A stretch of DNA of 64,000 bases from Aminiphilus circumscriptus DSM 16581 (GCF_000526375.1 NZ_JAFY01000005.1:372001-436000); one strand, 5' to 3'. Positions 25,950-34,999 are shown, numbered from the stretch's first letter. Notes: generated by a model not told the origin, from the sequence alone. Translations and numbers: made by a program.

Positions 25950-27031
25950 TCCAGCTCCCACCGAGAGAAGAGCGTCAACCCCAACGCAAAAGCGACGAGC
26001 CCCACGGCGGCTCCGAGTCGCCCCCGAGTCGCCGGTCCTTTTCGTTCCGGCGCTTTGTCGAAGGGGATGCCGCTTCTCCGGGCGAGATCGCGCACGTTCA
26101 GGAAATGGATCACGGGAAGCCCAGTCCCGGCCAATTTCCCGAGAACACCGTTACCATAGAAGGAAACAGGCATCCGACGGGAAGAAGCCTCCGGAAAATG
26201 GAGCCCCCCGGGAAGAAGTGTCACATCGGGATCGGTCCCCAGATTGGCGTGGCTCCCGCCGATCTGCACCACGAGTTTCGGATCGAAGGCAAGCACCCGG
26301 CGTGTCTTTTCCGCCACCATCATCTCCAGGCACTCCTCCGCAAGCAGCGGAACGCCGTTTCTCCGGGCGGCCTCGCGGAGCAGGGCAACACCCTCGGCAG
26401 CGAGGCCGCCTCCGGTTTCTCCGTCCCCTCCCAACGTACAGAACGCCGGAGCAGTCCGCAGAAAACCATGGCGCCGCAGAAGCGTCAGCAGATCCGGCAG
26501 AAGCAGCTCCGGCACATTCGCTCCCCAGGTGGAGGCCGCCAGGGAAGGTGCGAGCAGCACGGAAAGGCCCATCTCCTCCGCTGCGGCGAGTGCGGCGAGG
26601 AGAAATCCGGGAAAGGAGGCGGAGGAAAGAATCGCCACTCGGTCGCCCTGGGCAAGTCCGGCCTCCTTGAACCACCGGAGCACCCGAACCGCCCAGCGCG
26701 GATCGCAGGATGTCCGTTTCGCCTCCAGGTCCCCCAGGGTGGTCGTGACGACACTCCACTCCAGACCGATCAGTCCCGTTCCCCAGGGATCGACCTCTTT
26801 CGGGGAAGCGATCCCTCGGGCCTCCCGCTCGGTAACGAGCACCTCCTGCGCGGCACGAACCCTGTCCCACAAACGCTCTTCTTCCCGAGAAAGACGAACC
26901 CCGCCTCCCGTCCCGTCCCCCAGGGTGCACAACACGAGAAGTGCGGCGAGCAGAACGAGCCCAAGCACGCCGCGCATGGAAAAGGACGATGCACCATCGC
27001 CGAAGAGAAGTTTTCGAAAGAACTCTTCCAT
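25946..27031 (-). CDS. PgsW-type poly-gamma-glutamate system protein
   Basis: Matches the poly-gamma-glutamate system protein (PgsW) found with CapBC in Fusobacteria, Synergistota and relatives; its biochemical role is not established. An N-terminal membrane helix (VLGLVLLAALLVLC) is followed by a mostly periplasmic body with the SSASFPGFLLAAL and VQIGGSHANLG stretches, and a C-terminal helix (GAAVGLVAFALGLTLF). ATG 27031 follows AGGTGA; the GTG three codons earlier has no ribosome site. It lies 9 bp after pgsC and overlaps pgsB. Confidence 0.75.
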   Translation of the reverse strand: MEEFFRKLLFGDGASSFSMRGVLGLVLLAALLVLCTLGDGTGGGVRLSREEERLWDRVRAAQEVLVTEREARGIASPKEVDPWGTGLIGLEWSVVTTTLGDLEAKRTSCDPRWAVRVLRWFKEAGLAQGDRVAILSSASFPGFLLAALAAAEEMGLSVLLAPSLAASTWGANVPELLLPDLLTLLRRHGFLRTAPAFCTLGGDGETGGGLAAEGVALLREAARRNGVPLLAEECLEMMVAEKTRRVLAFDPKLVVQIGGSHANLGTDPDVTLLPGGLHFPEASSRRMPVSFYGNGVLGKLAGTGLPVIHFLNVRDLARRSGIPFDKAPERKGPATRGRLGAAVGLVAFALGLTLFSRWELE

Positions 27032-27040
27032 GAAAATCAC

Positions 27041-27472
27041 CTAAAAGGGAAGCAGTTCCCGAACCAGGATCGCCGCGGCTCCCGCCGTCAGGGCCCCCGC
27101 ATAGGTTGGAAGCACACCCTGGCGTTGCGCATCCCCCGCGAGAAGACCGGGAACCAGCCATCCGCTCCAGGGAACCGAGAGAGGAAAGAACGCGCTCCAG
27201 AAAAGAAAGACACTCAGAGAAAGGAGCATCGCCACGGTCATGCGCCTTCTTCCGTAGAGACCGAAGCAGCGCGTTACAGCCTCCAGAACAAGGGCCAGCA
27301 GCATGCCGAGGCCGAAGACGAGAGGAGCGACGAAGGAACGGAACCCCACCACCGCTAAAAAACCCGGCGTGATGATGCCTCCCGTTGCAAAACCCGTCCG
27401 GGCGGAGAAAAGCGCTCCGGCGGCGACACCCAGAATCAGACGCAGCAAATCCTCAAAGGGGCCGGTCGGCAC
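27041..27472 (-). CDS. pgsC: poly-gamma-glutamate synthase membrane subunit PgsC/CapC
   Basis: Small polytopic protein (143 residues; Bacillus PgsC is about 149) with four hydrophobic segments and the typical ATGGIITPGFLA stretch. The GTG at 27472 has GGGAGGTGC upstream and lies inside the end of the regulator gene, a 20-bp overlap that implies coupled translation. An upstream ATG at 27499 in the same frame has no ribosome site. No pgsA/capA or pgsE gene is visible, so the cluster is reduced. Confidence 0.82.
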   Translation of the reverse strand: MPTGPFEDLLRLILGVAAGALFSARTGFATGGIITPGFLAVVGFRSFVAPLVFGLGMLLALVLEAVTRCFGLYGRRRMTVAMLLSLSVFLFWSAFFPLSVPWSGWLVPGLLAGDAQRQGVLPTYAGALTAGAAAILVRELLPF

Positions 27473-28121
27473 GGCGCCGCACCTCCCGAAGATGGGCATA
27501 GAGAGTGAAACGGCTTTTCCCCGTCTCGCGGCAGAGCACCTCCATCGCCCCCTTGAACGAGAAGAACCCCCGCTCGCGAAGGCGCTCCAGAAGAAGCTCC
27601 CGCTCCTTTCTGGAGAGGAAGCGGAGTGGTTTCCCGAAGAGAGGACGCACCTCCCGAAGAAGTTCCTCGAAATGCGTGTCGCTTCCCGAGACAAAACGTT
27701 CCGGCGGCGCGGCAAACGGAAGCGGATCCACTTTCGTGAGCGTTTCCGCCCACTCCCGGAGCAGTTGTGCCCTGGTCATGTCCTGATTGAGGCAGAGCAA
27801 GCCCACGAGGTGCCTCTCTCCGTCCCGGACGAGGACAACGCTGGAGCGCAGAGCCCGACCGTCCGGCCCGGTGGAGGCGTAGTTGGCGATGTAGTCGAGA
27901 TCCTCGCACTCTTCCGAGCGGAGAAGAAACGCGCCGAATTCCGTGAGGGGAGAATCGGGAGAACGCTCCGTGAGTGACGCGTTCTCCATGGCCACCACCC
28001 GGTGCCCTCCGTTGGACACATCGTGGAGCACGATCTCCCAGTCCGGCCCCAGAGTTTTTCCGAGGACCCGCACGACAGGAATGAAGGGAAGCAACAAGGG
28101 ATGACACATTTGTGGGTTCAT
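27453..28121 (-). CDS. YheO-like PAS/HTH transcription regulator
   Basis: Two-part protein of 222 residues: an N-terminal YheO-type PAS domain (GKTLGPDWEIVLHDVSNGGH, then RSSVVLVRDGERHLVGLLCLNQD in part) and a C-terminal helix-turn-helix region (about 165-215) with GAMEVLCRETGKSRFTLYAHL. Proteins of this type usually sense a small ligand and regulate the adjacent operon. ATG 28121 follows GGAAGG. Because its end overlaps pgsC, it is the first gene of the poly-gamma-glutamate operon and likely controls it. The signal is unknown. Confidence 0.82.
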   Translation of the reverse strand: MNPQMCHPLLLPFIPVVRVLGKTLGPDWEIVLHDVSNGGHRVVAMENASLTERSPDSPLTEFGAFLLRSEECEDLDYIANYASTGPDGRALRSSVVLVRDGERHLVGLLCLNQDMTRAQLLREWAETLTKVDPLPFAAPPERFVSGSDTHFEELLREVRPLFGKPLRFLSRKERELLLERLRERGFFSFKGAMEVLCRETGKSRFTLYAHLREVRRRADRPL

Positions 28122-28385
28122 GCAAAGCCTTCCGTTCCTCGAAACAGGATGCGGCGTCTCCCCTCTTTCCGAGCGGAAACGCCGCTTTATCCTACCACCC
28201 TCTCCAAGAGCGTCAATGTGACGCCCCTCTAAGAGCTTGCACTCTCCCTATCCCTGAGCAAGACATGGGAAATGTATCCGTAACGCATAGGGACAACGCA
28301 TTCACGAAGAAGAAGGAACAGCGGTTCTTGGTGAGTAAAAAGACATCGTCCGAAAAAATGACGATGAGAAACCTCGCTCAACTTC

Positions 28386-29375
28386 TCACAGTTCCAGCGT
28401 GTGCCCCACCTTTGCCTCCCGGGCCTTCTTCACGATGGCGGCGGCGGACACCACATCCAGGGCGGCGAAGCCGACGGTCTTCATGACCGTGATCTCCTCG
28501 GGAGACGTTCGTCCCGGAACACGTCCCAGCAGGAGATCTCCCAGTTCTCCCGCAATGCGCTCCGGCGTGAAACGCCCCTGTGCCTGGGGAATCAGGAAAT
28601 CCCCTGCCTCAGCAAGCACCGCGTCCAGGCTGTCCACGAAGATCCGGTCAGCCCGCTCCAGCAAACGGACATCGAGTTCCTGCATGTCCGGACGGTAGGA
28701 GCCCACACCGTTCACGTGGGTTCCCGGCGCGACGCGGTTCCCGTCAAAGACGGGAGTCAGCGAGGTGGTCACCGCCGTGATGACCTGCGCCTCCTCGACA
28801 GCCTCGTCGGAAGAGGCTGCGGCGCAAAGCGTCGCGCCGAAACGCGCCGCCAGGGGTGCCATGCGCTCCACGAACGCTTCCGTGCGCTCCCGGACCACGT
28901 CGAAGACGAACACGTTTTTCAGGGCGCGCACCGTGAGCAGCGCCTCAAGCTGAGCCTCCGCCTGCCCCCCTGTGCCGAAGAGCGCCGCCGTGGAGGCGTC
29001 GGGACGGGCCAGCAGTTCCGTCGCAGCACCGGAGATAGCGGCGGTGCGCATCTGAGTGAGAACCGTTCCGTCCAGGATCGCGTCCACTTCACCCGTCTCT
29101 CCGTCCAGCAGAATCATCGTCGCCGGAACCACGGGTTTTCCCTTCTGTGCGTTACCGGGGAACACGGAGACGATCTTGATCCCCGCCCGTTCCACTTCCT
29201 CTGCGTAGGCGGGCATGAAAAGACACTGCCCCTTTCCCTTCCCCACATCGAGAACGCTCCGCAACGGCACCTGGGTTCTCCGCTCCGAATGGAGAACAAA
29301 GGCTTTCTTGTCCGCCTCGATGGCATCGCGCATGGTGAACACCGAGCGTATGGCTTTCCTGTCGAGCAACAGCAT
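28386..29375 (-). CDS. ornithine cyclodeaminase / mu-crystallin family enzyme
   Basis: NAD(P)-dependent enzyme of the OCD family, 329 residues: DGTVLTQMRTAAISGAAT is the substrate/lysine region and FGTGGQAEAQLEALL the dinucleotide loop; VNGVGSYRPDMQELD follows. Members deaminate ornithine to proline or reduce cyclic imines (pyrroline-2-carboxylate) or make alanine; residues visible here do not separate these. ATG 29375 has GGAGGAGGGG upstream. A palindromic operator-like site lies just upstream of a possible promoter. It is a single-gene unit. Confidence 0.85.
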   Translation of the reverse strand: MLLLDRKAIRSVFTMRDAIEADKKAFVLHSERRTQVPLRSVLDVGKGKGQCLFMPAYAEEVERAGIKIVSVFPGNAQKGKPVVPATMILLDGETGEVDAILDGTVLTQMRTAAISGAATELLARPDASTAALFGTGGQAEAQLEALLTVRALKNVFVFDVVRERTEAFVERMAPLAARFGATLCAAASSDEAVEEAQVITAVTTSLTPVFDGNRVAPGTHVNGVGSYRPDMQELDVRLLERADRIFVDSLDAVLAEAGDFLIPQAQGRFTPERIAGELGDLLLGRVPGRTSPEEITVMKTVGFAALDVVSAAAIVKKAREAKVGHTLEL

Positions 29376-29438
29376 CGCAGACCCCTCCTCCGCCGGTCAT
29401 CGTCCCCGAAAAGGAACGGCGGGGGCATGACAGCTTCC

Positions 29439-29488
29439 TTTATAACGGATGCTAGCGCTTTGACCATGAAATTGTCAATCTGACAATT
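29439..29488 (-). promoter_or_regulatory. candidate promoter with palindromic operator before the OCD-family gene
   Basis: AATTGTCA-ATC-TGACAATT (29470-29488) is a perfect 8-bp palindrome with a 3-bp centre, the style of a dimeric repressor site. On the minus strand TGGTCA (29461-29466) and TATAAA (29439-29444), 16 bp apart, follow immediately. The -35 match is weak. Confidence 0.4.
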
Positions 29489-29754
29489 ATTTTTTATCTC
29501 GATAACGTACAATATCTTTCTCAAAATTGAGAGGAGCAGGTCTTTCCAAAACAAGACGATAACCTCCGAATCAAGAGGTATTCTTGCTGTACTCCACCAC
29601 AGCGAAAACCCCAAGGAGGACTGTCGTCATGGAGAATCCCACCACAAAGCGGCCATCGAATGCACAGCGGGAGACCCTGTGCAGAAGTGCGATCTCTCTG
29701 GACAGCAACGTACTTGAGTACCACCTCGGCGGGATCATTCGCTCCACCGCTCAA

Positions 29755-30159
29755 GAAAACGCTGAACGGACTCCTGGAGGCCGAGGCCGACCGCATTTGC
29801 AGTGCCGAACGTGTCGACAGTCGTTCCGGCCGCTACGAGCGGACCAAGAGGCCTTTCCGAGTTCGTATCCCAGCTCTCCCCGCCGATGTTTCCCACCGCA
29901 CATTGTGGAAACCGCAGGTGCCCAGCAGGGCCCCTTGTGTCTTGCAGGTGATTCCCCAGCGGATACCCATTCCCCTGTCGAAAAGCCCTCCCAGAAGATC
30001 GACCATGTCACGAGCCTCGGCGAGAGTCCGCGTCGGATCGAGCGTCAGATATTCCATAACTTCAGGATCCGACCAGCGACACAACAATTCCTCCGCGTCG
30101 TCAGCTACAAGATACCTCAAGCGGAGACGCGGCGTTTCGAGTTCCGGGAACGTACCCAT
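29755..30159 (-). pseudogene. decayed GNAT-family acetyltransferase
   Basis: ATG 30159 with GAGGAGG six bases ahead begins a RimJ-like GNAT: LETPRLRLRYLVADDAEELL, IRWGITCKTQGALLGTCGFHNVRWE. After that the reading frame is lost; the expected next segment RRGELGYELGKASW appears in another frame at about 29850-29880, and further fragments (ESVQRFLER) in a third. The acetyl-CoA binding loop is missing. The C-terminal limit is uncertain and could extend to about 29640. Confidence 0.6.
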
Positions 30160-30409
30160 TGGAAGCCTCCTCATACTGCAGGATCCACCCTTCCGAGAGC
30201 GCCATGCCGACACCCCGGGGAATGTCCTCCTCTGACTGTGCCCTTCGCGTCAACGACCACGCGCACGTCGGCCCCGCACTCCGCGGGTAGCCCCGACGTA
30301 CCTCCTGCAGTATACTTAATGTTGGAGGGCGTTGCGGGAAAACGGAACGCACGGGATGATTCCGTCGGCATTCCCTCAAGGCTGCTCGAACGAACGACAG
30401 GAAATCGAG

Positions 30410-31528
30410 GTGTTCATCATCGACTGGAAAGGGACTCTTCCGCAACATCTCTTCAACATCGACCAACAGGGATACGTTTCCGCCGAAGCCGAAACGATCC
30501 GTTACCCTGATGGCCTGGAGCGCATCGACTGCGGCCTCGGCACAAATCCGATAGGCATGCCCGCCGCAGTCCGCGCAGGGCTGGAGCGATTGAGCACATG
30601 TGCTCTCTGCGACTACCCCGCTCCCGAACCGGAGGATCTCAAAAAGGGCATTGCGGCAACCTATCCCTGCTGGCAGGTGAAGCCGGAGCAGATTCTCCCC
30701 GGGGCAGGCTCCATGGGCGTCCTGGTGACGCTTCTGCGGCTGCTGCTCCGCCCCGGCTCCGTCCTTGCAGGCCCTTCGCCCCAGTTCACGGATACGATTC
30801 TCCAGGCGCTCTTCAACGAGGCTTCCTATGCTCCGGTTCCGCTTGCACCTCCCGTCTTCCGCCTGACCGCAGCCCCCCTCCTCGAAGCCGTCGAAAAGGC
30901 TCCGACACTGCTTTACCTCGACCGCCCCCACAACCCAACCGGCCAGGTGCTCCCCCTGGAGGACGTGGACAGACTTGCCCGCCGCGGCATGGAAAAAGGG
31001 GTATGGATTCTCTCCGACGAAGCCTACGGGGACTTTCTGCCCCCCGAGGAATCAGCCTGTCGTCTGCCCCATCCAAACCTGGTGACCTGTCGCTCTTTCT
31101 CGAAAGGGTTGGGAGGCGCAGGACTCCGGGTTGGATATGCCGTGACGCGCAACGAAGAGCTCGCCACCCTCTTTCGCCGGATTCAGCCCCCCTTCGCCGT
31201 GGGAACCCTCGATGCGGCGTTGGCACTGGCTGCCCTGGAGGACACTTCCTTTCTGGAGGAAACCCGTCGCTACGTGCGCTACGCCAAAGAGCGGACCCTG
31301 GAAGCCCTCCGGACAAAGGCGGAGTGGACCGTGGCGGAAACCGACCTGCGCGTGCCCATCTTCTTTCTGTCCCAGGAATCGGGAGACCTTGTGCGGCGCC
31401 TTGCCGCAGGAGGCATTCTCTGCGAAGCCGGAAGCGGCTACGTGGGACTGGACAACCGCCGTGCGAGGCTTCGCGTTCCCTCCCCGGACAAGCTGGAACT
31501 CTTCCTGGAACGTATAGGCACCATATAG
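30410..31528 (+). CDS. class I/II aminotransferase (HisC/CobD-like)
   Basis: PLP fold-type I enzyme of 372 residues. Seen: GTNPIGMP, PGAGSMGVLVTLLRLLL, the unusual DRPHNPTG in place of NPNNPTG, LSDEAYGDF and FSKGLGGAGLRVGY with the Schiff-base lysine. The GTG at 30410 with AGGA eight bases upstream is preferred; the frame is open to 30332. Single gene, convergent with the membrane protein on the right. Substrate cannot be told; similarity to histidinol-phosphate aminotransferase and threonine-phosphate decarboxylase is general. Confidence 0.82.
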   Translation: MFIIDWKGTLPQHLFNIDQQGYVSAEAETIRYPDGLERIDCGLGTNPIGMPAAVRAGLERLSTCALCDYPAPEPEDLKKGIAATYPCWQVKPEQILPGAGSMGVLVTLLRLLLRPGSVLAGPSPQFTDTILQALFNEASYAPVPLAPPVFRLTAAPLLEAVEKAPTLLYLDRPHNPTGQVLPLEDVDRLARRGMEKGVWILSDEAYGDFLPPEESACRLPHPNLVTCRSFSKGLGGAGLRVGYAVTRNEELATLFRRIQPPFAVGTLDAALALAALEDTSFLEETRRYVRYAKERTLEALRTKAEWTVAETDLRVPIFFLSQESGDLVRRLAAGGILCEAGSGYVGLDNRRARLRVPSPDKLELFLERIGTI

Positions 31529-31673
31529 CATCTATTTTAAAGAAGAAAGGACGCTTTCCGGGAAATCTCGGACACACCCGGACGGTTGTTGCCGTGGTTT
31601 CCGGAGAAGGCCGCAGGCGCATGGAAAGGCCTTGTGTCCGGCTGGAGAACCCGGAAATCGGCCACATCATGCC

Positions 31674-31720
31674 GTAGAAAACAGGACATGCCCTCCGGGA
31701 TGGATCCGCCGGAGGGCATG
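31674..31720 (-). terminator. rho-independent terminator of the membrane-protein gene
   Basis: CATGCCCTCCGG (31687-31698) pairs with CCGGAGGGCATG (31709-31720), 12 bp; minus-strand tail TCCTGTTTTCT. It may also help end the convergent aminotransferase transcript. Confidence 0.65.
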
Positions 31721-31765
31721 TCAATCTCCCGTACTTTCAGCGGGAGTGCAAGAGCTAAACGCCGC

Positions 31766-32896
31766 TCAAGCCTTGTTCAATTTGCTCAGCTTGTAGAGAC
31801 CGATGGTGAATAGCCCCACACCCTGGAGAATGAAGAAGGCCCAACTGATGGTGCCGTACCCCTGGGCGATAAGGCCGATAAGCCCGAAATTGGAAATGCC
31901 CAACCCCGCAAGGGAAAGTCCCGCTCCCACAAGTCCCCGGGCGGTGTTGCTCATGCCGTGGCCCCTCTTGGCGATGAGGGACGAATTGATGCGCTCGTTG
32001 ATGGAGTGAAAAAAGCCGACCCCGGTCTCTATCATCGTCCCGAAAAGAACCACCAGCCACACGGGAAGCAGAAAAGGAATGCCGAATTTGTCGATGATCC
32101 CGTTGATCGGGATCTCCATGCTCAGCACGTCGGGATAGAACCCGATGGTGACGAAGTAGAAGAAAAATCCGGGCAAAATGCAGATCACCGCCGCCGCGAT
32201 CCCCGAAATGATGGCTTCCCGCCGAGTTTCCAGGTAATTGAGGGAGAAGAGAACCGTGGACGTCACGGCGATGTTGTAGAAGGCATACTGAAATCCGCCC
32301 ATGGCCCAACCCGGCTTGACAATGTCGGCGGCGAAGTTGGCCGAAATGGCTCCTCCGAACCTTGTGACCCCCACGAAAAGGAAGAATGCGTACACGCCGT
32401 AGAGAAGATAGGACCACCAGGAAAGAGCCACCTCGATGGCCCGGCTGCCACTGTAGGTCAGGTACGCCACTGCCACGAGGAAAAGACCGGAGCCGACCAG
32501 GGACGGAATGCCCAGCGTATCCCGCAGAATGCTTCCCGACGCGGCGCCCACCACACCCATGATGAGAAAGAGAAGAACAATGAAGCACACCTCGTAGAGA
32601 ATCCACCCCTTGCCGATCAGTTTTTCGAAGAAGGTGCGGTAATCGTACGCCTTGAAAGCCCGGGCGAACTCAAAGCTGAGCGCGAACAAGGCAGCCCAGA
32701 GCACCGTGGTGAGACACATGCCCATCAGCCCGCCCGTGGGACCGTACTGCACGAAATACTCCACCAGCTCGCGTCCTGTTCCGTAGCCGCCGGCGATGAG
32801 GACGGACTGCGCGATGAAACCGGGGAGCAGGTATTTTTTGTACCAGGAATAGTCCATGAAAAAAGACAGCGCGCTTTTCTTCTTTTCTTCCGCCAT
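31766..32896 (-). CDS. YkvI-like polytopic membrane protein (APC-superfamily-like)
   Basis: About ten hydrophobic segments in 376 residues; GFIAQSVLIAGGYGTGRELVEYF near the N terminus and TMIETGVGFFHSINERI in the second half match the YkvI family, distant relatives of amino-acid/sodium symporters. Substrate is unknown. ATG 32896 has AAGGAGGGG upstream at a rather long spacing (about 11). A promoter and an intrinsic terminator lie upstream (33247-33275 and 33047-33078), so expression may depend on read-through of a structured leader. Confidence 0.8.
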   Translation of the reverse strand: MAEEKKKSALSFFMDYSWYKKYLLPGFIAQSVLIAGGYGTGRELVEYFVQYGPTGGLMGMCLTTVLWAALFALSFEFARAFKAYDYRTFFEKLIGKGWILYEVCFIVLLFLIMGVVGAASGSILRDTLGIPSLVGSGLFLVAVAYLTYSGSRAIEVALSWWSYLLYGVYAFFLFVGVTRFGGAISANFAADIVKPGWAMGGFQYAFYNIAVTSTVLFSLNYLETRREAIISGIAAAVICILPGFFFYFVTIGFYPDVLSMEIPINGIIDKFGIPFLLPVWLVVLFGTMIETGVGFFHSINERINSSLIAKRGHGMSNTARGLVGAGLSLAGLGISNFGLIGLIAQGYGTISWAFFILQGVGLFTIGLYKLSKLNKA

Positions 32897-33046
32897 GTGG
32901 CGTTTCCCCTCCTTGCACAACATATGGCTTCACTCCGCCATGGAGCCTCTCCCGGCAACGGAACCGTTTCGTACCGTCGCCTCTTCCGCTCGTCTCGTCT
33001 CGTCTCGTTCACGCCCGGTCGCGCGCTCTTTCACTCCCCCTTTCAC

Positions 33047-33078
33047 AAAAAAAGGTCCCGCCGAAGTTCAGCGGGACC
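33047..33078 (-). terminator. intrinsic terminator ending the leader RNA
   Basis: GGTCCCGC/GCGGGACC (33054-33061 with 33071-33078), 9-nt loop, then T7 on the minus strand. Confidence 0.85.
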
Positions 33079-33240
33079 CTGCCTGTTCTGCCATACGACA
33101 CGTCAGCCGTCAGACATTGCAGGAGGAGTCCCGGAGGCGAACATAAAACAGGAATACCCTACGGTGCGGAACGAAAAGGTAAACCCATATCCCACGAGAC
33201 ATCACCCCTTTTGACAAGTAGTATGCAGTGTGGCTGATTA
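33047..33240 (-). ncRNA. candidate structured leader RNA or small RNA, about 190 nt
   Basis: A near-consensus promoter (33247-33275) fires toward a strong intrinsic terminator (33047-33078), giving a short transcript with no convincing ORF. Visible pairing includes GGGATA with TATTCC and CCTGTTTT with AGAACAGG, besides the terminator stem. The YkvI-like gene begins 150 bp beyond the terminator. No known riboswitch or T-box core was recognised. It could be an attenuation leader or an independent small RNA. Confidence 0.5.
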
Positions 33241-33246
33241 GGGGCA

Positions 33247-33275
33247 ATCTTAGAGCCGCGTACGTTCCCTGTCAA
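33247..33275 (-). promoter_or_regulatory. strong sigma70-type promoter of the leader RNA
   Basis: TTGACA (33270-33275), 17-bp spacer, TAAGAT (33247-33252) on the minus strand. Confidence 0.7.
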
Positions 33276-33448
33276 GCTCTTTCCGGAAGAATCGGCATTG
33301 ATCCGCGCCTCAAAGTCCACCCCTCGCTCGCATCCTGATCACGCCACATCCTTGCGTAAATCCCTTTTTTCGCAAGGAGTACCTCCCAGCCATCGTTATT
33401 TCTCAGGCCGATGTCCAGCAATCTCCCATGAACGACGCTCCAGACACC

Positions 33449-33646
33449 TCAGGCCTTCCTTGCGGACGGCCAGAGCACCGCCTGGGCGACAACGACCTTT
33501 TCGCCGTCGAACGTAGCCGCCGGAGATCCGTAAAGATCATATCCAAGAGCGAGCATCTCGCTCACTCGATGACAAAACGAGGCGTCATCCGGCCCCGTCA
33601 ACAACCGGTACACGGGAAGACCGTCGGGTGGTAGAGACATCGACAT
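33449..33646 (-). CDS. DUF1737-domain small protein
   Basis: The 65-residue product is almost entirely a DUF1737 domain: YRLLTGPDDASFCHRV, LGYDLYGSPAATFDG and VVAQAVLW match the family pattern. ATG 33646 (or 33640) follows GGAAAGAGAG. It lies 67 bp after the DUF488 gene on the same strand and may be cotranscribed. No function is established for the family. Confidence 0.7.
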   Translation of the reverse strand: MSMSLPPDGLPVYRLLTGPDDASFCHRVSEMLALGYDLYGSPAATFDGEKVVVAQAVLWPSARKA

Positions 33647-33713
33647 CACTCTCTTTCCGGGAACGAATCCCCGCCGCATTTTTTTGAAGAAAATCGCCGA
33701 ACATCCCGAGAAA

Positions 33714-34124
33714 TCAGGCATCCCGAAATGCACCCACATTGTCTGAGGAATGATCAGTCCTTTCCGTGAGTACCTCAGATTTTCCGTCGAGGTATTCCTT
33801 CAGCACGACCGCATGGTTCACGTGAGCATCTCGAGCGGCAAAAAGAAGCGTGAGCGTTCCCTTCCGCGAAAGCTCCACAAGCTCGTCCACCACCTGCGGC
33901 CTTCCGTCGAGTTCGGAAACATAGCGCTCCCTGAATGCCTCCCACTGGGAGAAATCCCGGTGGAACCATTTTCGGAGGGCGTCGCTGGGTGCCGCGTCCC
34001 TCAGCCACAGATCCGCCTGCAGCCGCTCTTTCGTGAAACCCCGAGGCCACAGCCTGTCCACGAGAACCCGAACGCCGTCCGCATCCTCCTTTGGATCGTA
34101 CACACGTTTCGTCCGAATCGCCAT
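33714..34124 (-). CDS. DUF488 (YeaO-like) protein
   Basis: 136 residues with the family marks KRVYDPKEDADGVRVLVDRLWPRG and FRERYVSEL, and the C-terminal LTLLFAARDAHVNHAVVLKEYL. ATG 34124 follows GGGAGGTGG. Members are small cytosolic proteins of unknown biochemical role. Lies 100 bp downstream of the frameshifted creatininase-like gene. Confidence 0.85.
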   Translation of the reverse strand: MAIRTKRVYDPKEDADGVRVLVDRLWPRGFTKERLQADLWLRDAAPSDALRKWFHRDFSQWEAFRERYVSELDGRPQVVDELVELSRKGTLTLLFAARDAHVNHAVVLKEYLDGKSEVLTERTDHSSDNVGAFRDA

Positions 34125-34223
34125 CAACCCACCTCCCGAAACGCCGCACATCGACTCTAACGGAGAAGAATGCATCTTCTCCGGCCCTCTCCCTTTTGCT
34201 CTCACGTTCAAAAGAGATCTCTC

Positions 34224-34999
34224 TCACCTTTGCCTGTTGTCATAGTTCCAATTTCGTCTCTCCAGATCCTGAACCAGATCGACGACAAAATCGGTGACGC
34301 ACCGGAGCATCCGCTGCCCCTTCTCCAGCGTCGCCTTCGTCGGGTCGCCCGTCGCCCCCGTCCTCGTGATCTCCTCGATGTCCCAGATGACAGTGGCGAA
34401 CTCCCCAGAGCCATCACATCCTCGGGCACCTGCCGTTCCGCCAGGGACACATCGACCAGTTCCGGCCGAACGGCCATGGTGATCGAGGTCTCCCCCTCGC
34501 CTCCATGGCCGAGGCCGTTCCACACGTCGAACATGTCGGCAAGCCGCGCACCGGTGATGTTCCACCACGCGGGGACAAACACCAGAACAGCGTCCTTGAA
34601 GCGGTCCTTCACCTTTCGCGCGGCGATCTCGAGAGCCGGAATGTTGCCGTCATGCCCGTTCAGAATCACGATACGGCGAATACCGTGCTCGATCAGGCTG
34701 GTGAAGATATCCTCCGCCAGGGCGATGGTCGTCTCGAACCGCAACGTGACGGACAAGGGGTAGTGATTGTAGTGAAGAGAGGTTCCGAAGGGAACTCCGG
34801 GGACTACCACGGTCTTCGACAGCCTGAGCGCCGCCTGTCGGGCGATCTCCGTGGGGACGAACAGATCAGGCCCCAGAGGCAGATGCCATCCGTGGCTCTC
34901 GCAACTGCCGAAAACGGTGATGGCGCTGTCGATTTCTTCGTCCTGGATCATATTCTTCAGTTCAAACGCGGAAAATTCGTTCAGAAAAACCTTTTTCAT
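34224..34999 (-). pseudogene. creatininase-family amidohydrolase with one frameshift
   Basis: ATG 34999 with GGAGGAGGAAG ahead starts a creatininase-type protein: GSCESHGWHLPLGPD (metal site), NGHDGN and GHGGEGETS are present. Near 34403-34406, in a run of four Cs (Gs on the coding strand), the frame shifts by one base; adding a single G gives LGEFATVIWDIEEITRTGATGDP and a normal end at 34224, about 258 residues. Without it the protein ends in an Arg-rich tail at 34208. It could be a true pseudogene, a phase-variable tract or a sequencing slip. The family includes creatininase and other amidohydrolases. Confidence 0.75.

Noticed and set aside
33047-33240. Leader assigned as a T-box, lysine or glycine riboswitch
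   Set aside because: The conserved antiterminator (AGGGTGG.ACCGCG) and the core motifs of those classes are not present.
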